Origin: Chionoecetes opilio
Taxonomy: Eukaryota > Arthropoda > Malacostraca > Decapoda > Majidae
Reading direction: 5' to 3'
NCBI GenBank assembly: GCA_016584305.1
Contig: JACEEZ010013467.1
Span: 196,339 to 260,338, forward strand
DNA length: 64,000 bases
The translations under genes were made by a program, and so were the position numbers. Below are positions 44,041-56,360 of this stretch, piece after piece; the first letter of the stretch is position 1, and every line of letters starts with the position of its first letter. The notes under the pieces are model-generated. The model did no database searches. It saw nothing but the letters and a program-made list of their open reading frames with translations, and was not told where the DNA came from.

Positions 44041-44949
44041 TTACTCTATGCCATGATTTTTTTTTTTCCATCTTAATGGACTGGCAAAGGACAAAAAAAG
44101 AAGTAACAAAAAGCCCGGCTGCCAGTCCCTTTAAAGAAGGCAGTATGTTATTGCAGAAAAGTGGGTGGGCCAATTTAGTTCGGATACCGTTACCGTTACT
44201 AACTGTGTGTGTTTGCTTGCCCTCCACAGAGTGAGTGAGCAGCGTGGCCACGTCTTCCAGCGGGCGGAATCTGTCCTGCAGCCGCACTTCTTCCCTCCCT
44301 CACACAAACACACACGCTCCCTCCCACGTGCTGCCCCTGCCGTCCACTGCCGCCCACGCGAGCACCATGCCTCAGAGCTGCTCACAGGGAGTACCTCAGG
44401 ACGATCTAAGTGTTCTTGGTTGGAGTATTGCACATGGTTGCTGGTGTCTGGCCTCCACGAGGGATGCAAAGCATCTCTAGGCGCAAGTCGAGAGTGCTGG
44501 TGCATCAGTGTGCGTTCATGCGTAGGCCTGGGGCACTGCGACAGGTGTGGAGTGTCACCTGGCGGGTGGCGTCGTCGGGGCGTAGCTTCATGGCTCGGGG
44601 CTGACATGCATGTGTGCCCTCCTGCCACGACAGCCTCCACTCGTGGCGTGTACAACGACACCATGTAAACTGAAACTGTGATATCACTTCCCGCAGACTC
44701 CCTCCAGCGCGGCTCACCCACCCGACCCACCCCAACACCCACACCGGGACGACGGTGACTGTGAGGTGGGGGAGGATTTGTGCTATATTAAGTGTACGTG
44801 TTGTCATGGCTGTCCCTATAATAGACTGTTAGTATACGACAGAAAACATGATCGTCATTGACTTGCAAATAACGAGTGTCTTATGTGACGGTGTGAGGGG
44901 TTGAGGCCATCTGGCGAGGAGGAAGGGAACGGAAAGAAGGATTGCTAGT
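44041..44949 (+). promoter_or_regulatory. Upstream region / possible 5-prime UTR of the four-exon gene
   Basis: GC-richer than its surroundings from about 44,250, with many CpG. An in-frame TGA at 44,902-44,904 closes the reading frame before the start ATG. No TATA box is obvious. Whether it contains the transcription start or a non-coding first exon cannot be told from sequence alone. Confidence 0.35.
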
Positions 44950-47900
44950 ATGGAGATGACCAATGTGAGTGTGCTGGTGGTGATGGCAGCAGTGCTGCTG
45001 AGCCAGGTGCTGGTGCCCTACCTGCGGGGCCCCCTCGCCTACCTGCAGCCCGACCTGGCGGCCTGGCTCAAGGACAACGACCTCCATCACCTGGCTGGTG
45101 CCTTTGTGGACGAAGGTACTGTGTGTGTGTGTGTGTGTGTGTCGGTGTCGGGGTGTGTGTGTCGGTGTCGTTGTCGGGGGGGGGGGGGGGGGTCGTTGTT
45201 TGGATATATTTGTTCATACATAAATGCCTAATAGCCATAAAGTGATTTCACAGACAAATTGATGTATACATTGTGGGGTAAAATGTTCCTCTTTTGACTG
45301 TCCTGGTTGGTGTGCGTGCGGCAGGAGTGTTGCGGCTGGTGGACGTGGTGGAGATGGGTCCCCTGCGAGGCGTGCCGCTGGGGGAGCAGGAGAGGGCTGC
45401 CGCCTCCGTCTACAACCTGAAGCAGCGGCTCATCCTGCAACACTACCTGCAGCACCACGGCGCCGACGCCAGCCTGCCCAGGTGAGGCGAGGTGTCTGTG
45501 CCCCTGTGCTCTGTAAGTCCCTCTGATCTAATGTGTCATATATAGACAAGTAAAAATATTGGGCCGCAACACCTGTTAATACAAGGAGTCTTTGTCAGAA
45601 GTGCTTGATGACTCACAACGTGTTTGTGTGGCTATAGGCTACTGTGCGCACCATGGAGCGATAACATGATTTGACAAAGGAAGAAGTTCATGTTACACTA
45701 GCCGCAAAGCCGCCCTCCGGGCGGACTTTTTGGCTAACTCCTGCGGAGGGCTATTGGTGGGCCTGCGGCCCACCAAACACAGACTCTCCAGATAGCCCCT
45801 TCTAGCTTTCCTGAAATCATGGATGTAGAAATGTATGTATTAATGCCAACCCATTCACATCACCCCCAACCCATTCACTCACCCATTACCCATCACCCCC
45901 CACCCATTCACTCACCCATTACCCATCACCCCCCACCCATTCACTCACCCATTACCCATCACCACACACCCATTCACTCACCCATTACCCATCACCCCCC
46001 ATCTATTCCCTCACCCATCACCCCCCACCCATTCACTCACCCATCACCCCCACACCAATTACCCATCACGCCACCCATTCACTCACCCATTACCCATCAC
46101 CCTACATCAAGGTTTCCTCAATTCTCGCAACCCACTTTTTTTCACAATTCTCGCTAATAGGTTGCTAAAAAAAAAAAAAAAAAAAAGTTATCGGATCATC
46201 TCATAAGTGGGCTTAAAACCTTCCTCTGGTCCACCTGGTTCCAAAACTGTGCCATATGATGGGATTGGGGCACTGGGGGCGGCACCTATCGCGGACACAC
46301 AGACAGACACACACACTTTCGCTTATATTATTATAGATTGTGTTCTTTTACGAAGTGTTTGCGAGGGATCGCAGGCCGCTCGCTCAGCAGCAGCAATGCT
46401 GCAGACTGAGACTATTGGGGCATTGATTTTGTAACCTTTAACAAGATCGTGGGTTATTTTCATCAAAATTGCCCTCCTGGAAATGTGTATTTTGATCATA
46501 ATCACAAAAAGCTTTGTTCATGATATTTGTTGTAAAGAAATGCCTTAATGGCAACCCTTTATGAGCACTGTGTTCGTGTTGATGTATTACACAGCCAATG
46601 TTGTCCTCACCATGTGGCTTATCATACCAACATACTTTTCCTACTTGTTACAAGATAATGGTGCAATATTGTTCTAATACTTTGCTTCTTACCTCCCGCT
46701 GTCCTTTCCTCCTTCCCAAACACTCCGCCCCTCCCCTCACCATCCCTGTCCTGCTGTCCCCTCCATCCTTATCGCCGGGTTTCCGGTTTTCTCACCCCAC
46801 GTCATCCTCCCGCCCTCCCGCTCTCTACCTGTGCCTCGCTATATCCTTTTCTGCCCCGCCCCGTCCACCTCGCTGGCCAGGTTGGAGACCCTGGGGGTGC
46901 GGAGCCTGAAGGAGGCGGTGTACATGGCGGAGGCCTTCCCGCTGGAGTTTACGGAGGAGCGAGACCAACACCTGCACGACCTACTCCACTCCCTGCCCAG
47001 GTGATGAGCCCCCCCCCCTCAACACACACACACACTACCTTAGTATAGCGTGAGAGCGTCAGTATCCTGGAGGTGTCTTTAAGGCAGCCGTTGATTGCCT
47101 GACCCCTCGAGCAGGAGTGACGATTCAGGCATTTCAGTGAGTAGTTTGGTCGGTGTGAATAACGATTGGTGCGTCATGAGTGGGTCTGCCGGGGAGGATT
47201 TACTTCATTAAGTATAGCACAGTAACAAGTGAACACAACTCAAAGCACCGTGTAGATTTACTCGGCCGAAATGTAATGGATTTCACTTTGAAGAAAATAT
47301 GATCGGTTCCTGTGGTACTATTAAAGTAATCGTCCAGACCTTTTTTTTTTTTGCCTAATTATGTTGAATGTACATTCAAAACACCTAATCCCCCAAAAAT
47401 AATTTATTTCCAGGCCTTATTCCGTAAAAACACGACTTTTGTAAAAAGCGCGCGAAAACAAAAATCTTCCCTCCAACAGGGCTACGAATATTATTGATGA
47501 CGTTTCAGGAGGAACTCCAATGTAAACAACAGTCTTCTGTCTGTGTGACACCTGTCGGCAAATGTGATGATGAGCGATTGTACTTCGGTGTCAGACAGTG
47601 AATCTGTCTGTGTTACAGATCTAGAGTACGATGCTCAATCTGAGATAGAAATAAATGACGCTGCTCGCGTATATGAGGAAAACGAACCTCAGATTGTGAT
47701 GGGAGCCCAACCCTATATGTTTGAACCAGAATACGAGGCGGACGAACAGATGTTAGCGGCAACAACAACCCCTTACACACAACAACCCCCTTACACACAA
47801 CAACCCCTTACACACAACAACCCCCTTACACACAACAACCCCTTACACAAGTATGTTACACGCCAGTCCACCCCATTTACTACCACACGTCAGTCCACCA

Positions 47901-48195
47901 CATTTCCTACCACACCCTAGTCCACCCCATACACCCCGTCTCCTACCACACCCCACCCACACCCAGTCAACGCTCCTGCCACGCCTGCCCCCCCCGGTTG
48001 GAGCCCTCACGCCAACACTGGTGGGAGTGGGAATCTTGGTGGTGATAGTGATGGTGGTGACGCTGTTTGTTGGGAGTGGGAGTCTTGGTGGTGATAGTGA
48101 TGGTGGTGACGCTGTTTGTGTGGAGGAGGCGTCGAAAAGGTCAGGAAAACACAACAGCATCCGGTGAGTGAGTGAGTGAGTGAGTGAGTGAGTGA

Positions 48196-48276
<81 letters not shown>

Positions 48277-50349
48277 CACTACAAATTCTTGCAAATTTCA
48301 ACTTCCCGTTCCAATCTGCCCGAGTCCGCCGCACAAATCTCTTCCACACATTTAACGTTGTCGTATCAGTCAGAAATGTGTGCAAACTTTTTTGGAAAGG
48401 CACAGCTGTCTTGCTGCACCCATAAAGGATGCATGCATGTGGCATATCGCAAAAAAAATCTATCGGAAACACCCAAAAATCTTCGAGTACTATATTTATC
48501 TCTTGTGTTTACGTGCTTCTCGATCAGCGCGGGGAGAGGAGGCTTCCACTTGTGACGTCACCGAGCCATGGCGCATCGTCTGCAAGCCTTGAGGAGCGTT
48601 TTGAGAGCTCGGGGAATTTGCAGATTTTGATTGCGGATTATTTAAAAACGGCTGACTGGATGCAAAAAGTGACAACATATTGTTGATATACTCGCTAATG
48701 GCTATAATTTGATTGCATTAAATCAGGAATGATAAAATGGTCTGGACGATTACTTTAAGACAATATGATCGGTTCCTGGTATATAAGCTGCCACACTATA
48801 GGTGTTCCCTAATAATGGTGTTACTGTGTGGCGTGCGATGTTCAGCTTAGGCCAACTTGGTGCCGATGATGTACATCAGTGGGGAAGACAGACCAACGGC
48901 ACGGGTAGCCTGCTTGTTGTTAATTCTCTTCATTATCATTGTGTCGGTATACTGATGCACGTATCTTAGAAAATATAGATACTCAATTTTTAACATTTTG
49001 ATTGCCTTGTTAGTGGTGCGTAATGGTGATGATAGTAGTGGTGGTGATAGTAGTATAAATGGTATGATTATAGTGATTATATAGTGATTATAGTGGTGTG
49101 ATCTGAGTGATGTGAAGCTGTCTTGCCCACCCCCACCCTTGCCCTGCACAGCTGTCCGCCCATCCTTGCATTCGTATGGTCAGAGCTGGGCACTAAATAC
49201 ATTGAATGTATTTAAATACTAAATACTAAATACATGGGAGAAATATATTTAAATACTAAATACTGACTACATTTTACAAATATATTTAAATACTAAATAC
49301 CAAATACATTTTACGAATGTATTTAAATATTAAATACTAAATACATCAATTATATTTAAATATATTTGTAAATACATTTTAAATACACACAAATTTTAAC
49401 ATGTCCGAAAAAAATGGATTTCCTTAGATTTTGGGTTTCCTTAGAAATTTCCTTAAAATAAGGAAATTTCCTTGAAAGTGGAAACACTGATTCACTGTAA
49501 CATCGGGGTTGCCAGATAGTTGGGAGGGTTTATGGCCAAATTAACTGATAAAAAAGTATTTGCATTTTTATATTATGAGTATTTAAATACAATGTATTTA
49601 AATACTCATAAAGTATTTAAATGCTATATTTAAATACATGACAATCAATGCATTTATAAATACACAAATGTATTTAAATACTGCCCAGCTCTGCGTATGG
49701 TGGCCTATAGTGGTGGTGTAAACCCATGACTGGTATATTGTAGCAGGGGCGCCCACAGAGATACCTGTAGTGGACGCACATATTATATAGGGCCCACTGT
49801 TGATGGGTGTGGGTGGCGAGCGAAGTGAGCCTAATCAGCTGGGGGGTCCTGGGGGTTCCCCTGATTTTTTTTGCAGTTTTGATCAATTTTAGGTGCATTT
49901 TGGGGCCTCATAGGGCCTTATAAGGGGCCTTATAGGGGCCCACACATGCCTGGAGGCTTTTTACAGTGGACGCACGTGCGTCCAGTGCGTCCGCCTGTGG
50001 GCGCCCCTGTATTGTAGTGATGGTGAAAACCCTTGACTGTGGTATTTTGTAGTGGTGGTGAAAACCCATGAGTGTGGTATATTGTAGTGGTGGTGAGGGG
50101 GAAGAAAAGGGTGACGTGTAGATGTTATTGTAGTGAGGGAGAGAGTGTGGTGGTGATAACGGGTTGAGGCAGGGAAGGGTGTGACATGTAGTGATGATGG
50201 TGTTGAGTGATGATGGCACTAAGGTGTGTGTGTGTTTGTGTGTCGCCGCAGGGACAAGAAGGAGCTGGAGATGGTGGGGGAGGAGGTGTGGACGCAGGTG
50301 GCCTCCATGCACAACCTGCCCAGTGCCCGCTTCGGCGTCCTGGCTACGG
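44950..50349 (+). CDS. Unrecognised membrane-anchored protein, 4 exons, 3-prime incomplete
   Basis: Exons: 44,950-45,115, 45,325-45,481, 46,881-47,000 and 50,252-50,349. Every junction is GT..AG and the phases join without a stop (GA-AG/GTACTG, CCCAG/GTGAGG, CCCAG/GTGATG, ACGG/GTGAGT; acceptors GGCAG, GGCCAG and CGCAG). About 180 residues result. The start has A at -3 and G at +4, with an in-frame stop 46 bp upstream. Residues 6-25 (VSVLVVMAAVLLSQVLVPYL) are a membrane or signal-anchor segment. Then DLAAWLKDNDLHHLAGAFVDEGVLRLVDVVEM resembles the helical pattern of a SAM-like domain, but that is weak. The rest is charged and helical (KQRLILQHYLQHH, EFTEERDQHLHDLLHSL). The last exon ends in phase 1, so more exons must follow; none was identified before 64,000. 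Introns 2 and 3 are full of transposons. I do not recognise the family. Confidence 0.72.
45698..46337 (-). mobile_element. Non-autonomous Helitron H1 (in intron 2)
   Basis: On the minus strand it begins TCTATAATAATATAAGCGAA with AAGTGTGTGTGTCTGTCTGT next, and ends with hairpin GTCCGCCCGGAGGGCGGC, a short spacer TTTGCGG and CTAG. It lies between A and T. A 5-prime TC, a 3-prime hairpin plus CTRR, and A/T insertion are the Helitron hallmarks. Inside are a (C)CATTCACTCACCCATTAC tandem block, a poly(A), and 60 bp shared with the R MITE. 640 bp, no Rep/helicase. Confidence 0.87.
47325..48754 (+). mobile_element. Element B2: TTAA insertion in intron 3
   Basis: TTAA at 47,321-47,324 and 48,755-48,758 flanks inverted ends AGTAATCGTCCAGACC, the same family as B1. 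It carries the coding remnant at 47,564-48,163, GAGT and GT microsatellites (48,165-48,275), and a right third shared with B1 (GGCACAGCTGTCTTGCTGCA, AAAAATCTTC, TGACGTCACCGAGCC). Confidence 0.88.
47564..48163 (+). pseudogene. Exon-like remnant of the B-family protein (acidic N-terminus)
   Basis: A 118-codon frame starts MMMSDCTSVSDSESV and is acidic and Ser-rich, then reads MGAQPYMFEPEYEADEQM, a PY-x-FEPEY motif reminiscent of the N-terminal part of mobile-element proteins related to the P2X7-receptor C-terminal domain. The link is from memory of that motif and is weak. It degenerates into CACACAACAACCC repeats and stops at about 47,920. A shifted frame continues through a duplicated GGTGGTGATAGTGATGGTGG segment to AACACAACAGCATCCG, which is followed by a good splice donor GTGAGTG at 48,164. 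A downstream piece at about 48,395-48,590 (DACMWHIAKKIYRKHPKIFE) could be the next exon. No Met-to-stop gene survives. Confidence 0.4.
49181..49693. mobile_element. hAT-type MITE E2, 8-bp TSD (intron 3)
   Basis: CGTATGGT at 49,173-49,180 repeats at 49,694-49,701. Ends CAGAGCTGGGCACTAAATAC and the complement of CAGAGCTGGGCAGTATTTAA. 513 bp, the arms rich in ATTTAAATAC. Same family as E1 and in the opposite orientation. Confidence 0.92.
49744..50009. mobile_element. Small hAT-type MITE, 8-bp TSD (intron 3)
   Basis: TATTGTAG at 49,736-49,743 repeats at 50,010-50,017. Ends CAGGGGCGCCCACAG and CTGTGGGCGCCCCTG. 266 bp, non-coding. It ends about 240 bp before exon 4. Confidence 0.92.
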
Positions 50350-51060
50350 GTGAGTGTGCCTGATCACATCGATCAATACATTTCCTAGCAATTAGATAAT
50401 GTTATGTGTTAGGGGAAAATGAAGCTCCGCTATAGAAAGTTATTTGAGAATATTCAAGGAAATCATCCATGTCGAGTGAGTCCGCGGCTTTGGTAATGTC
50501 TCCTTCAAAGTAACTTGCCTGCTATCAAAATGATGACTATTGCGGGAGAAGTACAGAAGGTCATTGTAATGTAACAACCAATCTTTTATGATGGAATTAT
50601 TGCTACGAGCACTATAATGAGGGACCAGAGTTGGTCTGTCACGTGCTGTCCTATACTGATTTAGCCGATCACACACTGTTCCCAATGCTGGCAATCCATT
50701 GGATGTGCGGCGCCTAGAAGTACTACGTTTACCTTGAAAGCCACATTCTTCGTGGAGGGAGGGGTGGATACCAATGGGAGGGTTCCTGCACTGCTGCCCG
50801 TGGTGACTATAGAACAGGGGCTCCCAAACTTTTCAGTCCACCGACCTCTCAGCCTAAGGAAATCTCTGTTCGATTATCGACCCCTAGGCATTTATATTGA
50901 TAAACAAACACGTAAATCAATGCCGTACCGAGGGGAGGGGGCATGCGGTCACCCCCCATTTGCAAGGAATAAATAATAATAAATAAATATATCTATTAAA
51001 CTAAAATAATAGGAAAATTAATATTAGTGTTACGATTACGAGTGTGTGTGTGTGTGCGAG
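50350..51060. other. Intron start / spacer, no exon identified
   Basis: Contains CAGGGGCTCCCAAACTTTTC at 50,816, which looks like a hAT terminal sequence without a visible partner. No further exon of the gene was recognised. Confidence 0.5.
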
Positions 51061-51062
51061 GG

Positions 51063-51331
<269 letters not shown>

Positions 51332-51332
<1 letters not shown>

Positions 51333-52320
51333 AGTTGCGAGCTCATTGGCACCGAGTGACCGAATTATTTCCCCTTTGTTTTTTTAGTTATTGGTAGGAT
51401 ATAAGGTGTGTTATGAATGAAAAAGTAAGGTGATAAAATGATGGGTTCATATAATTGTGTAATAAGTACAATGTCAAGTTGTCACCTGAAAGCGGCGGAG
51501 GGGTGTTTGTAGCGGGAGCCAGGAAGAAGAGAAGGAATATGAGACAGGGGGGGCACGGGCAGAGACAGCACGAAAGCCGTAAGTGTAAGCCTTAATTCTT
51601 TCCTTCTTGCCACTCATATTTACTTGATTTTAGGTGTTAGGTGCCGTCAAAGTGAATGGAGGACTATATATATTGTAGAGGCACCAAGCGAACTTGTCTG
51701 GAGACTGTAATATGCCTCAGTATTATAACGGGGAGAGTGGCAGGCGACGCGAGACGTGTATGGGACCTGTAAGGTGGACCTTTGCTGCTATATTACCACC
51801 TTTAATGACAGTGTTTTGTGCTTGACAGTGATAGTGGACAGTGTAGAGTGGATGAGGGACTATAAGTGTATATATACATAGTGTATGTATATATATTACA
51901 GTGTATGTTCAGCACTTGAACAATTGGGCTGCAGAGTTGAATAATGGCAGCTGATCTATTTTGAGAAACATTCATTAATGACGTAGACTCACGTAGCCTA
52001 GCTATTCATGTTATTCGTATAATATTTTCTGACCACAAATTCCAAATTTCTGAAAATAATGATTGATAAACTTAGCTTTCTTTTTATCTAGTACTATTTT
52101 ATATAGCGTGTAGCTATGCATGTATTTATAAAAAAAAAGAAGCCTAACCTGAATCCCCAAGCTGTATGGGATCGCTGCGCTTGCAAAAGTTCTGGGCGCA
52201 GAAAAAAAAGAAAAAAAATTACATATATGTATATATATATTGGCCCCCCCTTTTCAATGTTCTGAGTACGCCACTGCGTACTACTGCCATACTTTTTTTT
52301 TTCCAAAAAAGACCTCCATC
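51332..52320. other. Spacer, no gene seen
   Basis: Mixed AT-rich sequence; short ATATAT runs near 51,880 and 52,230. No frame with protein-like composition. Confidence 0.6.
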
Positions 52321-52434
52321 TTAACCCCTTCACTGCTGATATCAAATTAATAGGCCTACCCCCCTGTGCGGCAGGTTTAATTAAAATAAGAAATAATTAC
52401 TTTATCATATTTAAAGTGCCTAAATGAATAGGAT

Positions 52435-53609
52435 TTCAAGTCACTCCGGCCCCCCACCCTGATCACTCCGGCCTACCACCCTGGTCACTCCGGCCTAACC
52501 CCCTGGTCACTCCGGCCTAACCCCCTGGTCACTCCGGCCGCCAATAAAATATGAAGCTATGTTGGTGGAAAGTGACATTGTTTATTCTGCAATGCTGCCA
52601 CACACCAACACTAGTACTTTAGATTGGCTATAAGGAACATATAGTAATAGGCTTTTAACAAATTACCAAAATATCAACCGAGTGGCGACCTACACTAAGG
52701 TCGCCATCTAGTGTTTATGTTCTGAGTGTCCTCCCGCCGTCGTCGTCGCCCGAAAATAAACGAGTAGTGAAATTTGAACCCGTATATACTTGCAGATACA
52801 AAGCATAAAACAACGCTGAAACGGTAGATTATACAGTCATGATAATTATAAACTACTGTGTATCATCTTCAGTGGCACAGACAAATCAGTAGTGATGCTA
52901 TTTACACAAACTTACTTAGTCATTTACACAAAATTTTATTATATAGCTGTATATAAAAATAAAATATGCATCCAAGTAATAAAAAAATAAAAAAAAATAA
53001 AAAAAAAGTACTAGCTAAAATAAATATGTAGCTATATAAAAATATGCGTCCAAGTAAAAAAAAAAGTAATAAAATATATCTGTATATAAAAATATGCGTC
53101 CAAGCTCTTTGAGCTTCGAAACAAACAGGGTTCAAACAGTTCATCAGAAGCATCCCAGGTATCGAATTCTTTGAGTGAATCTTGTGGGTGGTCGTTGCTT
53201 AACCTTCGAGCTTAGAGACAAACAGGGTTCAAACAGTTCATCAGAAACATCTCGGGTATCGAATCCTGTGATGGGAGCATATCACTATATATGCTGTGTT
53301 ATTACAGGTTCAATCTGTACTTATTGTACGTAAATATATCCAGGATCAAATCCAGTGGATATTATATTTTTATCAAATATATTTTTTCATCTGTATTTGT
53401 ATGAAATAAAGTAGAAGCTAGCATTCATTTTTTTTTTAATATCTAGATTAATTTTAAAAATGTACACACTTCATGAGCTAGAACACGCAGACACATACAC
53501 TCAGCTCTGGGAGGCCACAGTGACTAGGGTTGAACCTTTGAGAGGCCGGAGTGACTAGGGCCGGAGAAACTAGGGGCCGGAAGAACTAGGGGCCGGAGTG
53601 CTTGTTTCG
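52435..53609 (-). mobile_element. Element F2: short sister of F1, 12-bp TSD
   Basis: AATGAATAGGAT at 52,423-52,434 is repeated at 53,610-53,621. The left end has five GTCACTCCGGCC-type units and the right end four inverted ones. The inner flanks on both sides match F1 in opposite orientation (52,545-52,650 to 8,290-8,445; 53,440-53,560 to 4,270-4,410). It lacks the telomere-like arrays and instead contains an R-type MITE piece (52,655-52,905) and a 105-bp tandem duplication around CAAACAGGGTTCAAACAGTT (53,105-53,265). Confidence 0.82.
52655..52905 (-). repeat. R-family MITE, truncated copy in F2
   Basis: Matches the left half of the R element in complement: GCCGTCGTCGTCGCCCG, GTATATACTTGCAGATACAA, CTACTGTGTATCATCTTCAG. 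The terminal repeat itself is lost. Confidence 0.8.
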
Positions 53610-54132
53610 AATGAATAGGATGCTCATTCCATACCAGAAAATCTATGTTTGGTCTTGGTGGAGGCTACCAGCTAAGTGAGGAGTTGCATCAGAGTGCAGC
53701 AACAGGGCCGTGACCGTGCTCCCAGACGCACAATGAAACCACTTACTACTCGACATAATATAGCTTATTTTGGTACATAAATGCTTCATTCATTCAAGCA
53801 TTCATTCATTCATGCTTCTGTTTTATATCCATCAAGAATATGTTGAATATCTTGACTATTTTGCCTCGCCATTGAAGTGGAGGCGCGGCAGCGTCAACAC
53901 GTCGTACTGTACCGCTTGACCTTATTAGTCACACTAACTCACTCAAGCAGAAAAAGAGCTTATATTATGTCACAACACTTGACACTGTTGCCATACAAGC
54001 CTATCACAGCAATATTTACCCACAATATCATTGAGCGCGAGTTTAAATACAGAAACCCTATATGTACCAGCCACAGGGAACCCTTAGATAGCTGAGAGAC
54101 CGTATTTGTACCAGCCGCAGTGAAGGGGTTAA

Positions 54133-55059
54133 TGGAATTGCGTGGTCTGTGGTGAAAAGGCAAGTTTTGTCTTTCACACAGTCAATTTGCCCCATCCCGA
54201 CAATGACTGGTTGACAACCTTAAGTTTTCTGCTACTAATAATTATGATAATAATAATAATAATAATAATACTTCTACTACTACTACTATTTCTGCTGATA
54301 CTCAAAATGGGAACAAAATAAAAAAGGGGTCAGAGTGAAAATTTTCTAGTCCAGATCGTTATTCGACTTAACCTTTTCCCCAACACCCATTTAGGGCCTT
54401 TTGACCCCCCAAAGACTCCCACCTCACCTTAAAGTTGGTATTTGGGTAACTTGCACATTGGAACCCGCATAGGGAAACAAAACTGGAAAACGGGAAGATG
54501 AGAAAATTTTACGGGGCACAGATAGGCGTTTGGGGTAGCTTTTGGAGGGCCCCTTTGACCACTTTTTTTAGGCCGCCCTTACAACCCGGGAATGTGGACC
54601 GGCCCTTTTTTTTCCCGTTATTATTTGTTAAATGGGAACCCTTTAACACCGAGGGCCCCCCAGCGGGAAGAACTTAAATTAATTTGGGGGTAAGATTTAG
54701 GTCCCTTTAATTTGGAGTATTTAATTTGTGTGTAGGAAGGTTAAAAGAAAAAGTGAACCTTTAAACCCGTTTTGTTATGTTCCGCCCACCATTTGGGGTT
54801 TAACTTATCCCCTTTTGGGGAGTTGGGGCCTTAAATTTAAAAAGATTTATATTTGGGTGTGTTGGTTAGGTATTTGTTATGTTTCCTCCCACGTTGTTGT
54901 TTATAGGTGAACAATTTTTTTTGGGTATTTTAAGACCTTAGATAAAAGGGAGTCATCATGTTTTTTAGTATATTTATATTTAATAATTTAAATCATAATG
55001 AGACATAATATATTATTTATAATATAATAAATAGTCTATTTATATATATATATATATAT
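54133..55059. other. Spacer with smeared consensus, no gene
   Basis: ATA repeats at 54,245, then homopolymer-rich sequence from about 54,300 to 55,000. Frames are not trustworthy. Confidence 0.55.
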
Positions 55060-55688
55060 AAGGCCTCTTCCATTTGTGCCCAAGCTGCATGAACCAGTTC
55101 AGGGTTGGGTTCGCGTGTCACAAATGGAATGCAAAAACCCCGTTTTTTGTTTACAAACATACTCAGCTGGCAAGGCAATTTAAGAGAGAGAGAGAGATAT
55201 AACGAGAGAGAGAGAGAGAGATACCGAGAGAGAGAGATAACGAGAGAGAGAGATAACGAGAGGGAGAGAGATAACGAGAGAGAGAAAAGGGAGAGTAGAG
55301 AAGCGAGGGGTTAACGAGAGATAACGAGAGGGGAGAGATAACTCAGTACTGCTATGTGAAGGATCATATCAAGTTTAAGATCGCGGGAACGCATGGCTCC
55401 ACCAGCCATGTATGCCTCTTTATGCCGTCTGACATCCTCTCCCGACTCGTGCATGCGGAAAACCCTTTTACGATAAGAGAAATAGGGCCCAAGGCGACCA
55501 TTGTTTGTTATGAACTGAAAACTCTACCCAGCTACCACCTCTCAATGTGAGTAGAAGGAAGTTTCACGGGTTTTGCTGCGTCACTACGCGCTTTGCCTCG
55601 GACCCAGGTTTTCGTGCGCAAATGGAACGCCCGAACTCTTGGGTTCCGTGAACTGGTTCTTGAAATGTCGCAAATGGAAAGAGGCCTT
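55060..55688. mobile_element. MITE K1 (TIR AAGGCCTCTTCCATTTG) with GA core
   Basis: Left AAGGCCTCTTCCATTTGTG and right complement of AAGGCCTCTTTCCATTTGCG. The middle has GAGAGA and GATAACGAGA microsatellite. A 64-codon frame (55,356-55,550) is unassigned. Copy K2 lies inverted at 62,624-63,286. Confidence 0.75.
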
Positions 55689-55739
55689 TAATATATATAT
55701 CTGTGTGTGTGTTATGTATTAGCAATGACGTTCCAATTT

Positions 55740-55778
<39 letters not shown>

Positions 55779-56360
55779 GTGAGGGAGAGAAAAAGTTCAT
55801 TTCGTTACAAGTTAAGCAAATTTTGGTGTACAAGGTTTGTTCTCATTGCAAACTATTGGAAATTGACATCATCGGTTGTATCGTATCGCTGTATGTCTTG
55901 AAAATGCTTTAGAATATCCACAAAAATTTATGAAAGTAGATGGTTCACGACACAACATCCATATATCATCCTTCACACACACACCACACACACACACGGA
56001 GAGGAGGAGTATGGAGGAGAAACAGAAACCAGAAAAAAGGAGGTGGTGTAATGGTGTTAACAAAGAAGGAGGTGGTAGTAAGAAATGTGTATACCGGGGG
56101 CCACTAGGCCCTCCCTATATGCAGTTGCAATAAGGTGGATTGAGACACTGGTGTTGTTTGGTTGGTATTATTCACAGTGTGTGTCACGAACGTCTGTTCC
56201 GGGCCGTGGTCCCCAGTACACTGCCATTGGCATTCCCGCGGGAAGCAGGCCTTCCATGAGCTCCGCTGAACTTACCCTAGAGTCAAGTCAATTTTACCCT
56301 AAATTCTTACGTTTTACCCTAAATAATCGGCTCGACTGTATATTCGATTATATATATATA
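55689..56360. other. Spacer, no gene seen
   Basis: TC tract at 55,745-55,776, CA tract near 55,975-55,997, and three tandem TTTTACCCTAAA-like units near 56,290-56,325. Confidence 0.6.

Larger units (their letters stand above)
52325..54128. mobile_element. Element D: TTAA insertion, piggyBac-like ends, hosts F2
   Basis: TTAA at 52,321-52,324 and 54,129-54,132. The ends CCCCTTCACTGC are perfect inverted repeats of 12 bp starting CCC, a piggyBac-style end. Removing F2 leaves about 620 bp. No transposase. Confidence 0.82.

Noticed and set aside
44165..44668. 167-codon plus-strand frame upstream of the four-exon gene
   Set aside because: GC-rich region open by composition on several frames; no domain and no splice link to exon 1.
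50816..50960. hAT end CAGGGGCTCCCAAACTTTTC
   Set aside because: A partner end and 8-bp duplication could not be found, so no element was called.
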